Below, in pieces: positions 54,478 through 64,000 of a DNA stretch of 64,000 nucleotides. Source of the DNA: Sulfitobacter sp. LCG007 (GTDB taxonomy: Bacteria; Pseudomonadota; Alphaproteobacteria; Rhodobacterales; Rhodobacteraceae); NCBI RefSeq assembly GCF_040801785.1, contig NZ_CP161805.1:1984001-2048000 (forward strand), read 5' to 3'. Below the pieces are notes generated by a model. The model ran no database searches. It was not told the origin of the DNA and saw only the letters and a list, made by a program, of their open reading frames with translations. The translations under genes and the position numbers were made by a program. The first letter of the stretch is position 1, and the number at the start of each line of letters is the position of its first letter.

Positions 54478-54888
54478 TTACCCTTTCCTGATGCTGATGG
54501 TCTGCACGACGGTCTGCGGTTTCGCACGGTCGAGATCGACATGTAGCAGGCCGTTTTCGAGAACCGCCTCGCCCACATCCACCCCCTCGGCCAGAACGAA
54601 GCTGCGCTGGAACTGGCGGGCCGCGATGCCGCGGTGAAGATAGATCTTGCCGTCGCTGTCGTCCTTCTGCCGTCCGCGAACCACAAGCTGGCGGTCCTCG
54701 ACCGTGATCGAGAGGTCGTCCATCGAGAAGCCCGCCACCGCGAGCGTTATCCTGTAGGAGAATTCCGAGGTCTGCTCGATGTTGAAAGGCGGGTAGCCGT
54801 CACTGGTTTTTGCCGTCCGTTCCAGAAGGCGTTCCAATTGCTCGAACCCCAGCATGTGGGGATGCGAACCCAAGGTCATTTTCGTCAT
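54478..54888 (-). CDS. Hsp20 family small heat-shock protein (IbpA-like)
   Basis: 136-residue ATP-independent chaperone with a central alpha-crystallin domain. Key segments are YPPFNIEQTSEFSYRITLAV, LVVRGRQKDDSDGKIYLHRG and FQRSFVLAEGVDV, then LENGLLHVDLDR. It holds unfolding proteins for refolding by other chaperones. A probable RpoH promoter lies upstream. Confidence 0.95.
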   Translation of the reverse strand: MTKMTLGSHPHMLGFEQLERLLERTAKTSDGYPPFNIEQTSEFSYRITLAVAGFSMDDLSITVEDRQLVVRGRQKDDSDGKIYLHRGIAARQFQRSFVLAEGVDVGEAVLENGLLHVDLDRAKPQTVVQTISIRKG

Positions 54889-54952
54889 GCGACACGTCCT
54901 TACGTCAAGCGACAGTCAATGGTCGGCCCCGCAATCGGCGACCGTCCCCAGT

Positions 54953-54982
54953 AATATGGGAAACCCGCTGCGATGGTGCAAG
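54953..54982 (-). promoter_or_regulatory. probable RpoH (sigma-32) promoter of hsp20
   Basis: On the minus strand CTTGCAC is followed after 15 bases by CCCATATT, close to the sigma-32 pattern CTTGAAA/CCCATNT. It stands about 65 bases before the Hsp20 ATG, a good place for a promoter. No other strong promoter is seen there. Confidence 0.7.
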
Positions 54983-55045
54983 GTCTAGGAGTTTTAACGC
55001 TTCGGCAGTATTCTTCTGCTGCAAAAATCAGCGGAATCAGCGGCC

Positions 55046-55270
55046 ATGAATGCACCCAGCGATCTGTCCATGAAAACGGATGAGGTATTGAGGGTGGAGC
55101 TTGAGGTGTTCCGGCGCGAGCATCGCGATCTCGACGCGGCAATCCATGCGCTGGTCGAGCGGGGCACCGGCGACCAGCTCACGATGCAGCGGCTGAAGAA
55201 GCGCAAGCTGCGCCTCAAGGACCTGATCGCGCGGATCGAGGACCGCCTGACGCCCGACATCATTGCCTGA
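55046..55270 (+). CDS. DUF465 (YdcH-like) protein
   Basis: 74-residue highly charged alpha-helical protein. It shows the family pattern EVFRREHRDLDAAIHALVE, then QRLKKRKLRLKDLIARIED. These small proteins form helical hairpins or coiled coils. The function is unknown. It is divergent from hsp20 and lies before purE. Confidence 0.88.
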   Translation: MNAPSDLSMKTDEVLRVELEVFRREHRDLDAAIHALVERGTGDQLTMQRLKKRKLRLKDLIARIEDRLTPDIIA

Positions 55271-55365
55271 CAACCCCGGCACGATTTGCCCCTCGGCCCG
55301 CATTGTCACGCCGCAGCCATCGGCTATAGTGCGCGCTCCGGCGGGTTGAGGCAGGGGCGGCAGAC

Positions 55366-55854
55366 GTGAGCAAGGTGCAAGTGGGGGTCGTCATGGGCAG
55401 CCAGTCCGACTGGCCGACGATGAAAGAGGCCGCAGATCTTCTCGATCAGCTCGGCATTGCGCATGAAGTCCGTATCGTCTCGGCGCATCGCACCCCGGAT
55501 CGTCTCTGGGAATATGGCAAGTCCGCTCTGGGGCGCGGCTTGCAGGTCATCATCGCCGGCGCCGGCGGGGCCGCGCATCTGCCGGGGATGATGGCGTCGA
55601 AGACGCGCGTGCCGGTGATCGGCGTGCCCGTGCAGACGCGCGCGCTTTCGGGCGTGGATTCGCTCTATTCCATCCTGCAGATGCCGCGCGGCTATCCCGT
55701 CGCCACCATGGCAATCGGCGCGAGCGGCGCAGCCAATGCCGCGCTGCTGGCGGCCGGCATCCTTGCCCTGCAGGACCCCGAACTCGCCGGACGGCTCGAC
55801 GCCTGGCGCGACGATCTCTCCGCCTCTATCCCCGAGGAGCCCGTCCGTGACTGA
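55366..55854 (+). CDS. purE: 5-(carboxyamino)imidazole ribonucleotide mutase
   Basis: 162-residue class I PurE that moves the carboxylate from N5-CAIR to give CAIR in purine synthesis. Conserved parts are [34 protein letters not shown] and [17 protein letters not shown]. It starts at a GTG and overlaps the purK start by eight bases. Confidence 0.96.
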   Translation: MSKVQVGVVMGSQSDWPTMKEAADLLDQLGIAHEVRIVSAHRTPDRLWEYGKSALGRGLQVIIAGAGGAAHLPGMMASKTRVPVIGVPVQTRALSGVDSLYSILQMPRGYPVATMAIGASGAANAALLAAGILALQDPELAGRLDAWRDDLSASIPEEPVRD

Positions 55855-56914
55855 CCCTCTCGCGCCCGGCGCGACCATCGGGATCCTTGGTGGCGGCCAG
55901 CTTGGCCGCATGCTCTCGGTCGCCGCCTCCCGTCTCGGCCTGCGAACCCATGTGTTCGAGCCGGGCGAGGAGCCACCGGCGGGCCATGTTGCCCATGCCG
56001 TCACGACCGCGGCCTACGACGATACGTCGGCGCTGGCGCGGTTCGCGGCCTCCGTGGACGTCGTCACCTACGAATTCGAGAATATCCCGACAGACGCGCT
56101 TGACGCGATCGAGGCCCATAGCGTCATCCGGCCTGGCCGGGAAGCGCTGAGGGTCAGCCAGGATCGTCTGATCGAAAAACGCTTCCTTCAGGATCTCGGC
56201 CTCGTTGTCGCGCCCTTCGCCGACGTCTCCGACGCGGCTTCCCTGAGCGCAGCGCTCGCCGAGATCGGCGCACCCGCGATCCTCAAGACCCGGCGCCTGG
56301 GCTATGACGGGAAGGGACAGGCGCGCATAGCCTCGCCGCAGGAAGCCCCCGCCGCGTTTGCCACGATGGGCGGCGCCGCGGCGATCCTCGAGGGCTACGT
56401 CGACTTCAGCCACGAGGTGTCGGTGATCGCCGCGCGTGGCAGCGATGGCGCCGTGGCCTGCTTCGATCCCGGCGAGAACGTGCATGAGGGCGGGATCCTG
56501 CGGACCACGACGGTCCCTGCCCGGTTGAGCGTCGCCCAGCGGACGGACGCCGTGCTGATCGCCGCCAAGATCCTGAATGCGCTCGATTATGTCGGCGTTC
56601 TCGGGGTCGAGCTTTTCGTGACCCCGCAGGGCCTCGTGGTCAACGAGATCGCGCCCCGGGTGCATAATTCCGGCCATTGGACGCAAAACGGTTGCGTCAT
56701 CGACCAGTTCGAGCAGCATATCCGCGCCGTCGCCGGATGGCCGCTGGGCGATGGCAGCCGCCATTGCGACGTTGTCATGGAAAACCTGATCGGAGACGAC
56801 GTCGAACGGGTCGCACAGCTCGCCGCAGAGGCTTCGACCGCCCTCCATCTCTACGGAAAGGCCGATGTGAAGCCCGGCCGCAAGATGGGCCATGTGAACC
56901 GGATCAGGCGCTGA
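55847..56914 (+). CDS. purK: 5-(carboxyamino)imidazole ribonucleotide synthase
   Basis: 355-residue ATP-grasp enzyme making N5-CAIR for PurE. The N-terminal motif is [13 protein letters not shown], and ATP-grasp parts include [14 protein letters not shown] and [17 protein letters not shown]. It starts at a GTG inside the purE end, so the two are coupled. Its 3' end overlaps the convergent PhnM-like gene by 11 bases. Confidence 0.96.
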   Translation: MTDPLAPGATIGILGGGQLGRMLSVAASRLGLRTHVFEPGEEPPAGHVAHAVTTAAYDDTSALARFAASVDVVTYEFENIPTDALDAIEAHSVIRPGREALRVSQDRLIEKRFLQDLGLVVAPFADVSDAASLSAALAEIGAPAILKTRRLGYDGKGQARIASPQEAPAAFATMGGAAAILEGYVDFSHEVSVIAARGSDGAVACFDPGENVHEGGILRTTTVPARLSVAQRTDAVLIAAKILNALDYVGVLGVELFVTPQGLVVNEIAPRVHNSGHWTQNGCVIDQFEQHIRAVAGWPLGDGSRHCDVVMENLIGDDVERVAQLAAEASTALHLYGKADVKPGRKMGHVNRIRR

Positions 56915-58049
56915 CGAACCGCTCGGCGAGGTCCCCGGACAGATAGCTGAAGCGGCCCGCGGCGATGGTGCCCGCGACACGCCTGCTCCGGGCGTCGAGG
57001 ATCACCGCATCTGCCCGCAGGCCCGGTGTCAGGGACCCGCGATCCCTGAGGCCAAGCACCCGCGCCGGCCCGGAGGACACAAGCGCCCAGGCATCTGCGA
57101 GGTCCAGCACCCCGCTGTCCGCCAGCATCAGCGCCGCGCGGCGCAGGCTGGGGTAGTGATAGTCGGAGGCAAGCGCGTCGCAGAGGCCCATGCTGACCAG
57201 ATCGAGCGCCGAGACATTGCCCTTGTGCGATCCGCCCCGGACCAGGTTCGGCGCGCCAAGCACGATGGCGTCGCCCGCGGCCTGCGCCGCCTCGGCTGCG
57301 GCACATGTTTCGGGGAACTCGGCGATGTGGACACCGCGCGCATGCCAGACCGCCCGATCTTCAGCTGTATGATCGTCGTGGCTTCCCATGCGCACACCCT
57401 GCCGGGCCAGCGCCTCGCACAGCCGGTCGAGCGCAGCAGGCACCGCCGCACCTTTGGCGTGAAGCTCCAGAAGCATCCCGAAATGCGCGTCCGGATTGCG
57501 CCCGGCCTTCAACGCCTGTCCGGTCAGACGCGGCGGCCGCCGGCCCTCGGCCAGCCGGTCGTGCGGCAGATGGTCGTTGAACACGACGTAGCCGACACCC
57601 CATCCGGCGATCCGGGCAGGAAGATCGTCATAAAGATCAAGCAGATGAGTCTCGAAGCGCAACTGACTTCTGAGGTCGGTCGCGGCAAGCGGCAAAACCT
57701 GGCGAAGGGCGTTGAAAACCTCCGACGCGAAGTCCAGACCCCGCAATCCTCCCTCCCAGCTCACGAACTGAGCCAGTACGGCGGTACTGATCCCGTTCGC
57801 CGCGATTTCGGCCTCTGTCGCAAGAAGCCCCTCTTCCATCTGTTTCATCGCCCCCCGCCGCGGGGCCACATGACGCTCGAATGCGTCCCCATGCGGATCT
57901 ACGATCCCCGGCAGCACGAGGAAGCCCGACAGATCGAACGGCCGTCCCACAGACTCGGCCACGATGCAGCCCCCGGCGATCGACAGCCTGTCGCCGTGCA
58001 GGCCCTCCGGCCCCAGCACCTGCGCGCCGGTCAGGTCAAGGTTCGCCAT
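56904..58049 (-). CDS. phnM: alpha-D-ribose 1-methylphosphonate 5-triphosphate diphosphatase
   Basis: 381-residue amidohydrolase-fold enzyme of the C-P lyase pathway. The metal-binding motif is [13 protein letters not shown], other parts are FNDHLPHD and GSHDDHTAE, and the late DYHYPSL segment carries further ligands. The start lies 14 bases inside the end of the lipase-like gene. No other phn genes are in the window, so the rest of the pathway must lie elsewhere, or the enzyme has another role. Confidence 0.9.
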   Translation of the reverse strand: MANLDLTGAQVLGPEGLHGDRLSIAGGCIVAESVGRPFDLSGFLVLPGIVDPHGDAFERHVAPRRGAMKQMEEGLLATEAEIAANGISTAVLAQFVSWEGGLRGLDFASEVFNALRQVLPLAATDLRSQLRFETHLLDLYDDLPARIAGWGVGYVVFNDHLPHDRLAEGRRPPRLTGQALKAGRNPDAHFGMLLELHAKGAAVPAALDRLCEALARQGVRMGSHDDHTAEDRAVWHARGVHIAEFPETCAAAEAAQAAGDAIVLGAPNLVRGGSHKGNVSALDLVSMGLCDALASDYHYPSLRRAALMLADSGVLDLADAWALVSSGPARVLGLRDRGSLTPGLRADAVILDARSRRVAGTIAAGRFSYLSGDLAERFVSA

Positions 58050-58821
58050 CGCCCTCACCGCTCCATGGCAGGCAGCTCGCATCGGGACAGCCGAGCTGTT
58101 CGACGACCGCATCGAAATATCCCAGCGTGTGATCGAAGGCACCGGTTTCCAGGAACGCGATTGCTTCGGCGATGACGCGCGGGTTGTTCATCATGAAGGT
58201 ATGCGTCACCGGCAGCACGATATGGTCGCGCATCCCCTCAAGCCGGGTCGAGGCGACAGACACCTTGCCATCGTCCGCACCGGGAATAAGCGAGGAGTAA
58301 TATGGATTGAGCGATCTGTCCCCCGCGATCACGCCCAGTTCGAAGCGCGCGGGCGGCAGACGCGCGGGCAGTGAGCCCGGCCCGGTCCCCAGCTGTGCGC
58401 CCGCCGGACCGTTGATCCAGTCGAACACCTCGATATCGCCCAGGGCATCCACAAGTTCGCTGCCGTGGTTCGGCGGAGCCAGCATGACGACCCGCCCCAG
58501 CCGCGCCGGGATGCCGTCTGCCGCCCATTGCCGCACGAGGATTCCGCCCATTGAATGGGTGACGAAATCGACCTTTCCTTCGGGCCCGCAAGCCGCAACG
58601 GCCGCGGGAATCGTCTCGCGCACGAGACTCTCGACGGGATCTTCTGTCGAGGGGTAGTCGGGGCGGACCACGTCATAGCCGCGCCCGGCCAGCGCCAGTT
58701 CCAGCAGGGCAAAGGAAGAGGCCGTCCGCGCGAGCCCGTGCAGCAGAACGACGCAGCGCGCATGGCCCGCGGCAGGGCTGATCAGGATGAAGATCAGGAA
58801 AAGGATCTGTGCAGCACGCAT
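58036..58821 (-). CDS. secreted alpha/beta hydrolase (lipase-like)
   Basis: 261-residue protein with a signal peptide ending near GHARC. The fold begins [14 protein letters not shown], the nucleophile elbow is THSMGG near residue 90, and the acid and histidine positions lie in the second half ([10 protein letters not shown]). It is probably a periplasmic esterase or lipase. Its stop overlaps the phnM start by 14 bases. Confidence 0.88.
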   Translation of the reverse strand: MRAAQILFLIFILISPAAGHARCVVLLHGLARTASSFALLELALAGRGYDVVRPDYPSTEDPVESLVRETIPAAVAACGPEGKVDFVTHSMGGILVRQWAADGIPARLGRVVMLAPPNHGSELVDALGDIEVFDWINGPAGAQLGTGPGSLPARLPPARFELGVIAGDRSLNPYYSSLIPGADDGKVSVASTRLEGMRDHIVLPVTHTFMMNNPRVIAEAIAFLETGAFDHTLGYFDAVVEQLGCPDASCLPWSGEGDGEP

Positions 58822-58885
58822 GGCGGTTGAGATACCCCCATCCGGGAGGTTAAAAAAGCGCTACCTGACGTCCTCTGGAACACGG

Positions 58886-59341
58886 ATGACCCACAAGACA
58901 GCCCGCGTCGCCGTGCGTGCCGTGATCGTGCACGAAGGGCGCCTGCTTCTCGTCAACGCCTGGCCCGGCAGTCAAAGCCGCCTGCTCTGCGCGCCGGGGG
59001 GCGGCGTCGAGCCGGGACAGTCGCTGCCCGAAAATCTCGCGCGCGAGGTCCGGGAAGAGACAAGCCTTTCGGTCGAGGTCGGACCGCCCTGCCTGATCAA
59101 CGAGTTCCACGATCCGGAAAGCGGCTTTCATCAGGTCGAGATCTTCTTCCGCTGCACCCTGTCCGGGAGTGCCCAGATCGCGCCCGGCTGGCGCGATCCG
59201 GAGAACGTCGTGAACGCCCATCACTGGGTCACGCGCGCTGAGATGGCGCGGCTTTTGGTCAAACCGTCATCCCTGGGCGCGGTCGCCTTCACGCCCGACG
59301 CCGCTCTGCTCTACGATCCGCTCGAGCCGGTGCTGCGCTGA
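58886..59341 (+). CDS. Nudix hydrolase
   Basis: 151-residue phosphohydrolase. The Nudix box is CAPGGGVEPGQSLPEN followed by LAREVREETSL. The first conserved Glu is Gln and the last Gly is Ser, so the box is slightly off consensus while the REVREE metal site is complete. It is divergent from the lipase gene, and its 3' end overlaps the convergent transporter gene by 53 bases. Confidence 0.87.
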   Translation: MTHKTARVAVRAVIVHEGRLLLVNAWPGSQSRLLCAPGGGVEPGQSLPENLAREVREETSLSVEVGPPCLINEFHDPESGFHQVEIFFRCTLSGSAQIAPGWRDPENVVNAHHWVTRAEMARLLVKPSSLGAVAFTPDAALLYDPLEPVLR

Positions 59342-60155
59342 CGGCCAGCGCGATGCCGCCGATCACCAGCGCGACCGCAAGAAGCGCCGCGGCAGACAGC
59401 GTTTCCCCCAGCAGCACCACTCCGGCGAGGATCGCGATGACCGGCACGCTCAGCTGAACGACGGCAGCGGTTCCCTGCCGGAGGCGGGGCAGCACCGAGT
59501 ACCAAAGGGCATAGCCCAGACCGGAGGTGAGCGCGCCCGAGACGAGTGCAAGGCCGATTCCGGTCTGGGTGACGCGCATGTCGGCCACTGGCAGCAGTAG
59601 CGCGACCACCGGCAGGCACAGCAGGAAATTCGCACCCGTCGCGGCCAGCGGATCATGCGCGCCTCGCCCGGAAACGGTGTAGAAGGCCCATCCGATCCCG
59701 GCGCCGACCATCAGCGCGGCACCGGCGGGATCGATGCGCGGCCCGGCACCCGGCCAGAGTATCACAAGCAAACCCGCAAACGCGATCGCTGAGCCCGCGA
59801 TCTGGCGAAGGGCCAAAGCCGCTCCGGTGAAGTAGGCATGCAGGAACATGACGATCTGGACAGTGCCGAACAGGAGCAGCGCGCCCAGTCCGGCGTCCAG
59901 CGTCCTGTAGGCAAGCGTGAAACCGATCATGTAGGCGGTGAGGCAAAGAGCGCCTGTCACGTTGCGCCGCTCCAGCGCCGGCATTCGGCGGGTGCGCAGC
60001 AGGACAAGCAGGCACAGCACGACCGCGCCCGACAACACCCGGATCACCGCGAACTCCTCGGGCCCGATGAAGCCGCCGTCGACCGCGGCGCGGGTCAGCA
60101 CGGAATTCGCCGCGAAGGCGATCATGGTCAGCAGCGTCGGCAGGAAAAGTGACAT
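59289..60155 (-). CDS. EamA family (DMT) transporter
   Basis: 288-residue inner-membrane protein with about ten hydrophobic helices and two EamA halves, for example FLPTLLTMIAFAANSVLTRA at the start and VVQLSVPVIAILAGVVLLGE in the second repeat. It probably exports a metabolite. The ATG at 60155 starts the first helix. Its long overlap with the convergent Nudix gene is unusual but both frames look real. Confidence 0.9.
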   Translation of the reverse strand: MSLFLPTLLTMIAFAANSVLTRAAVDGGFIGPEEFAVIRVLSGAVVLCLLVLLRTRRMPALERRNVTGALCLTAYMIGFTLAYRTLDAGLGALLLFGTVQIVMFLHAYFTGAALALRQIAGSAIAFAGLLVILWPGAGPRIDPAGAALMVGAGIGWAFYTVSGRGAHDPLAATGANFLLCLPVVALLLPVADMRVTQTGIGLALVSGALTSGLGYALWYSVLPRLRQGTAAVVQLSVPVIAILAGVVLLGETLSAAALLAVALVIGGIALAVSAAPARADRRAERRRA

Positions 60156-60476
60156 GCTTCGCCATACGCGCTCGGACGGGTGCAGCCAAGGTCCGGCGTG
60201 ATCCGCTCGCCCGGGCCGGTGGCTCGGCGAGGCGCCTGCGACCGTCGGACTGATGGGAGAGGCGCCGGCTGGCGCGGCAGCGGCCCTGTGCGCGTCGTCG
60301 GAAGATGAACGCCACCCGGTCCCGATGCCATGCACCGGACGCACGCGCATCAGGGCGTGCCGTAAGCTCCGGACGAGATGCGGGCCGGCGGCATCTGTTC
60401 AAAGCCGCGCGATCCGCGGCACCAGTGGCATCTTGTCCGCAGCCCGAACCGCCGTACACAGGGCCGGCGCAACCCT
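60156..60476. other. gap without a recognisable gene
   Basis: 321 bases between the transporter start and the histidine kinase stop. It should hold the leftward promoter of the transporter gene and the end of the kinase transcript. I see no convincing frame, hairpin with T tract or known riboswitch. Confidence 0.4.
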
Positions 60477-61235
60477 CTAGTTTCCGCGCGCCAGTGGCAG
60501 GCGCACCTCGGCCACGGTACCGCGGCTGTCGGGGTTTTCGTGCACATCGGCGGTCCCGCCGTAAAGCGTCGCGATCTTGCGCACGATGGCGAGCCCCATG
60601 CCGCTGCCTTCGACCTCGTCGCGCGGGCGCAGGGTCGTCATCGCCTCGAATACCCTTTGCCGATAGCCTTCCGGTATGCCGGGGCCGTCGTCGCGGACGC
60701 GCAGCACGATCTCGTTGCGGATGGCATGTGCCGAAACGATCACCTTGCCATGGTCCCGGTCGTGATGGCGGATCGCATTGTTGACCAGCGCCGAGAGCAG
60801 GGTAAGCACGTCCCTGTCGCCCATCACGACGTGGCGCGCATCGAAGCCGCGAATCAGCGTGAAGCCGGCCGGCAGCTTGATCTCTTCCATCACCTCGCCA
60901 AGCGCTTCGCTGAGATCGATGCGGCCCACATGCTGCATCCGCCCGACACGTGAATAGGTCAGCAGGTCGACAAGCATCCGATCCAGCCGTCCGGTATGGC
61001 GGTTCATCAGGTCGATATGCTCGCGCATCGTCCCGCTGATCGGCAAGCCCGCCTCTTCGAGATCCTCGCAGATCCACTGCGGCAGCTCGATCAGCGCCCG
61101 GACAGAGGCGCGTACATCGTGGCTGATCAGATATATGAACTCTTCGAAATCGCGCGACGAACTTTCCGGAATGATCGGTCCACCCGAAGCGCATGCCGGG
61201 TCCTTCTGCAGCGATCTGGGAATATGTCGGCTCAT
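60477..61235 (-). CDS. sensor-less histidine kinase
   Basis: 252-residue cytoplasmic kinase. The phospho-accepting H-box is LISHDVRASVRAL near residue 37, the N-box is LVNNAIRHHDRDHG, and the ATP-lid motifs are DDGPGIPEG and GSGMGLAIVRKIATLYGG. Only about 25 residues precede the dimerisation helices, so no sensor domain is present. It resembles the end of phytochrome-type kinases. It is divergent from a single-domain response regulator, its likely partner. Confidence 0.9.
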   Translation of the reverse strand: MSRHIPRSLQKDPACASGGPIIPESSSRDFEEFIYLISHDVRASVRALIELPQWICEDLEEAGLPISGTMREHIDLMNRHTGRLDRMLVDLLTYSRVGRMQHVGRIDLSEALGEVMEEIKLPAGFTLIRGFDARHVVMGDRDVLTLLSALVNNAIRHHDRDHGKVIVSAHAIRNEIVLRVRDDGPGIPEGYRQRVFEAMTTLRPRDEVEGSGMGLAIVRKIATLYGGTADVHENPDSRGTVAEVRLPLARGN

Positions 61236-61407
61236 GATACCTCGGCGGACGTTCAGGCGACGGGCACGTTGCGGTCGTGGCATAACACGGTGCGGCTGAA
61301 CGACTTCTTAATCTTCGGCCGAGCCGGCCAATGTTGGTTAGTCAATATTAATCGGCCTTTAACCTGCGCGCCGACAAGATGGGCAACCTGACACAGGAGG
61401 CATGATC

Positions 61408-61857
61408 ATGGGGCAGGATCTCGATCGCGAAACCAGGGACGTCACGTTCCTTCTTGTCGACGATGACGAGATCAACATCCGCGCGATCACGCGGACGATA
61501 AAGAAGCTGCGGATCCTGAACAGGACGATATGTGCGCGTGACGGGATCGAAGCGATCGACATTCTTCTCTCCGAGGTGGAGGCGAACGACGGGAGGTTGC
61601 CCCCGATCATCGTGCTGCTCGACCTGAACATGCCCCGCATGGGCGGCATCGAGTTTCTCGAAACAGTCCGCGCCGATTCCAGGCTGAGCAAGGTCGTCGT
61701 GATCGTCTTCAGCAGCTCGGACGTCCCCGCCGATATCCAGTCCGCCTACAAGCAGCACGTGGCAGGGTATATCGTGAAGGAAAGCCCTTCCGAAAGCTTC
61801 ACCCGCGCGCTTGAGATGCTGGGATGCTATTCGCGCATCATCGAACTGCCGGAATGA
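61408..61857 (+). CDS. single-domain response regulator (Rcp1-like)
   Basis: 149-residue receiver protein. The acidic pocket is LLVDDDEIN, the phospho-acceptor Asp is in VLLDLNMPRMGG, and Thr/Ser and Lys positions are in VFSSSD and YIVKES. There is no output domain. The insertion before the acceptor (VEANDGRLPP) is typical of Rcp1-like regulators. The second of two close ATGs is used because AGGAGG then has proper spacing. Confidence 0.9.
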   Translation: MGQDLDRETRDVTFLLVDDDEINIRAITRTIKKLRILNRTICARDGIEAIDILLSEVEANDGRLPPIIVLLDLNMPRMGGIEFLETVRADSRLSKVVVIVFSSSDVPADIQSAYKQHVAGYIVKESPSESFTRALEMLGCYSRIIELPE

Positions 61858-61938
61858 CAGGGCCTTGCTCCGAACCGCAAAGGCCATCCCGGCCCGCGCG
61901 ACGACGCGGCCGGATGGATTCCACATGAGCTGGAAACG

Positions 61939-61966
61939 AAAAAGGGGTCCGGCGAACCGGACCCCT
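61939..61966 (-). terminator. rho-independent terminator of groESL
   Basis: On the minus strand a nine-base stem (GGGGTCCGG with CCGGACCCC, loop TTCG) is followed by TTTTT. It stands about 30 bases after the groEL stop. The UUCG tetraloop adds stability. Confidence 0.92.
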
Positions 61967-61994
61967 CCCTTGACGTTTCAGCAGTCGGGCTGAA

Positions 61995-63662
<1,668 letters not shown>

Positions 63663-63679
63663 TCAGGGATCGGACCGGA

Positions 63680-63991
63680 TCACGCAGCCTTGGCGGCCTT
63701 CGCGTTGTCCAGGATCCCCATGATGTCGCTCTCTTTCATGATCAGCAGCTCTTCACCGTCGATGGTGACTTCGGTGCCGGACCACTTGCCGAACAGGATG
63801 CGATCGCCTGCCGAGACACCCATCTCGATCAGTTCGCCGCTGTCCTTGCGTGCGCCATCGCCACATGCGACGACGATGCCTTCGGACGGCTTTTCCTTGG
63901 CGCTGTCGGGGATGATCAGCCCGCCGGCGGTTTTTTCTTCGCTCTCGACACGGCGGACGAGAACCCGGTCATGAAGTGGTTTGAATGCCAT
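63680..63991 (-). CDS. groS: co-chaperonin GroES
   Basis: 103-residue lid of the GroEL chamber. The start [12 protein letters not shown], the mobile loop segment [18 protein letters not shown] and the end ESDIMGIL are typical. It begins nine bases from the right edge, so its promoter and any CIRCE or RpoH element lie outside the window. Confidence 0.97.
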   Translation of the reverse strand: MAFKPLHDRVLVRRVESEEKTAGGLIIPDSAKEKPSEGIVVACGDGARKDSGELIEMGVSAGDRILFGKWSGTEVTIDGEELLIMKESDIMGILDNAKAAKAA

Positions 63992-64000
63992 CTTTCAGCT

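Noticed and set aside
60380..60450. GCCACTG word on the minus strand suggesting a cobalamin riboswitch before the transporter gene
   Set aside because: The other conserved parts of that riboswitch, such as the GGGAAGGC block, are absent, and the helices cannot be drawn.

Overview
The window reads as a chromosomal segment of a high-GC alphaproteobacterium, most likely Rhodobacterales (Roseobacter/Paracoccus-like). Support: dense, often ATGA-overlapped operons; an Hsp20-DUF1150 pair; a DUF3572 gene; fused sat-cysC; surE-pcm-nlpD; a non-pyrrolysine MttB; a TRAP transporter; and an H-NOX/diguanylate cyclase pair. No rRNA, tRNA, CRISPR array, insertion sequence or phage gene was seen.

Layout. 1-8.5 kb: truncated unknown gene, PPK2 polyphosphate kinase, OpgH-type glucosyltransferase, YceI protein, then an operon of an NMT1-type ABC importer (binding protein, ATPase, fused double permease) ending in a glycosyltransferase. 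8.5-19.2 kb: a catabolic locus around a LacI regulator. Two Gfo/Idh/MocA dehydrogenases lie on one strand. On the other lie a MocD-like di-iron oxygenase, a MocE-like Rieske ferredoxin, a divergent PanB paralogue, a ribose/inositol-type ABC importer, an aldose-epimerase-like protein and a D-2-hydroxyacid dehydrogenase. The gene mix resembles rhizopine (O-methyl-inosamine) catabolism and is the most interesting system here. 19.2-20.7 kb: a decaying locus with an intact PEP-hydrolase-like TIM barrel between an amidohydrolase remnant and a frameshifted Tm-1-like pseudogene. 20.8-25.7 kb: a complete type I secretion apparatus (TolC, LssB-type ABC, HlyD) without a visible substrate.

25.9-37.3 kb: DUF3307 protein; a 3-hydroxyisobutyrate-dehydrogenase-like enzyme with a perfect inverted repeat upstream; a TRAP transporter-amidase operon; an H-NOX/GGDEF pair whose H-NOX lacks the heme-ligand histidine; an MttB methyltransferase; and a HAD phosphatase with DUF3572. 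37.4-44.1 kb: a PleD-like diguanylate cyclase lacking its phospho-acceptor, an ECF sigma/anti-sigma/CnrX-like operon with an EF-hand protein, DUF983, Nudix, EamA and desaturase genes.

44.2-64 kb is mostly core: XRE regulator, surE-pcm-nlpD, Lrp, TrxB, a P450, sat-cysC with a clear terminator, a PhzF-like protein, hsp20-DUF1150 under a probable RpoH promoter, DUF465, purEK, PhnM, a lipase, Nudix, a second drug/metabolite transporter, a divergent histidine kinase/response regulator pair, and groESL with its terminator. Starts were chosen by Shine-Dalgarno sequence, frame overlap and family length. Family calls come from reading motifs, not from searches.
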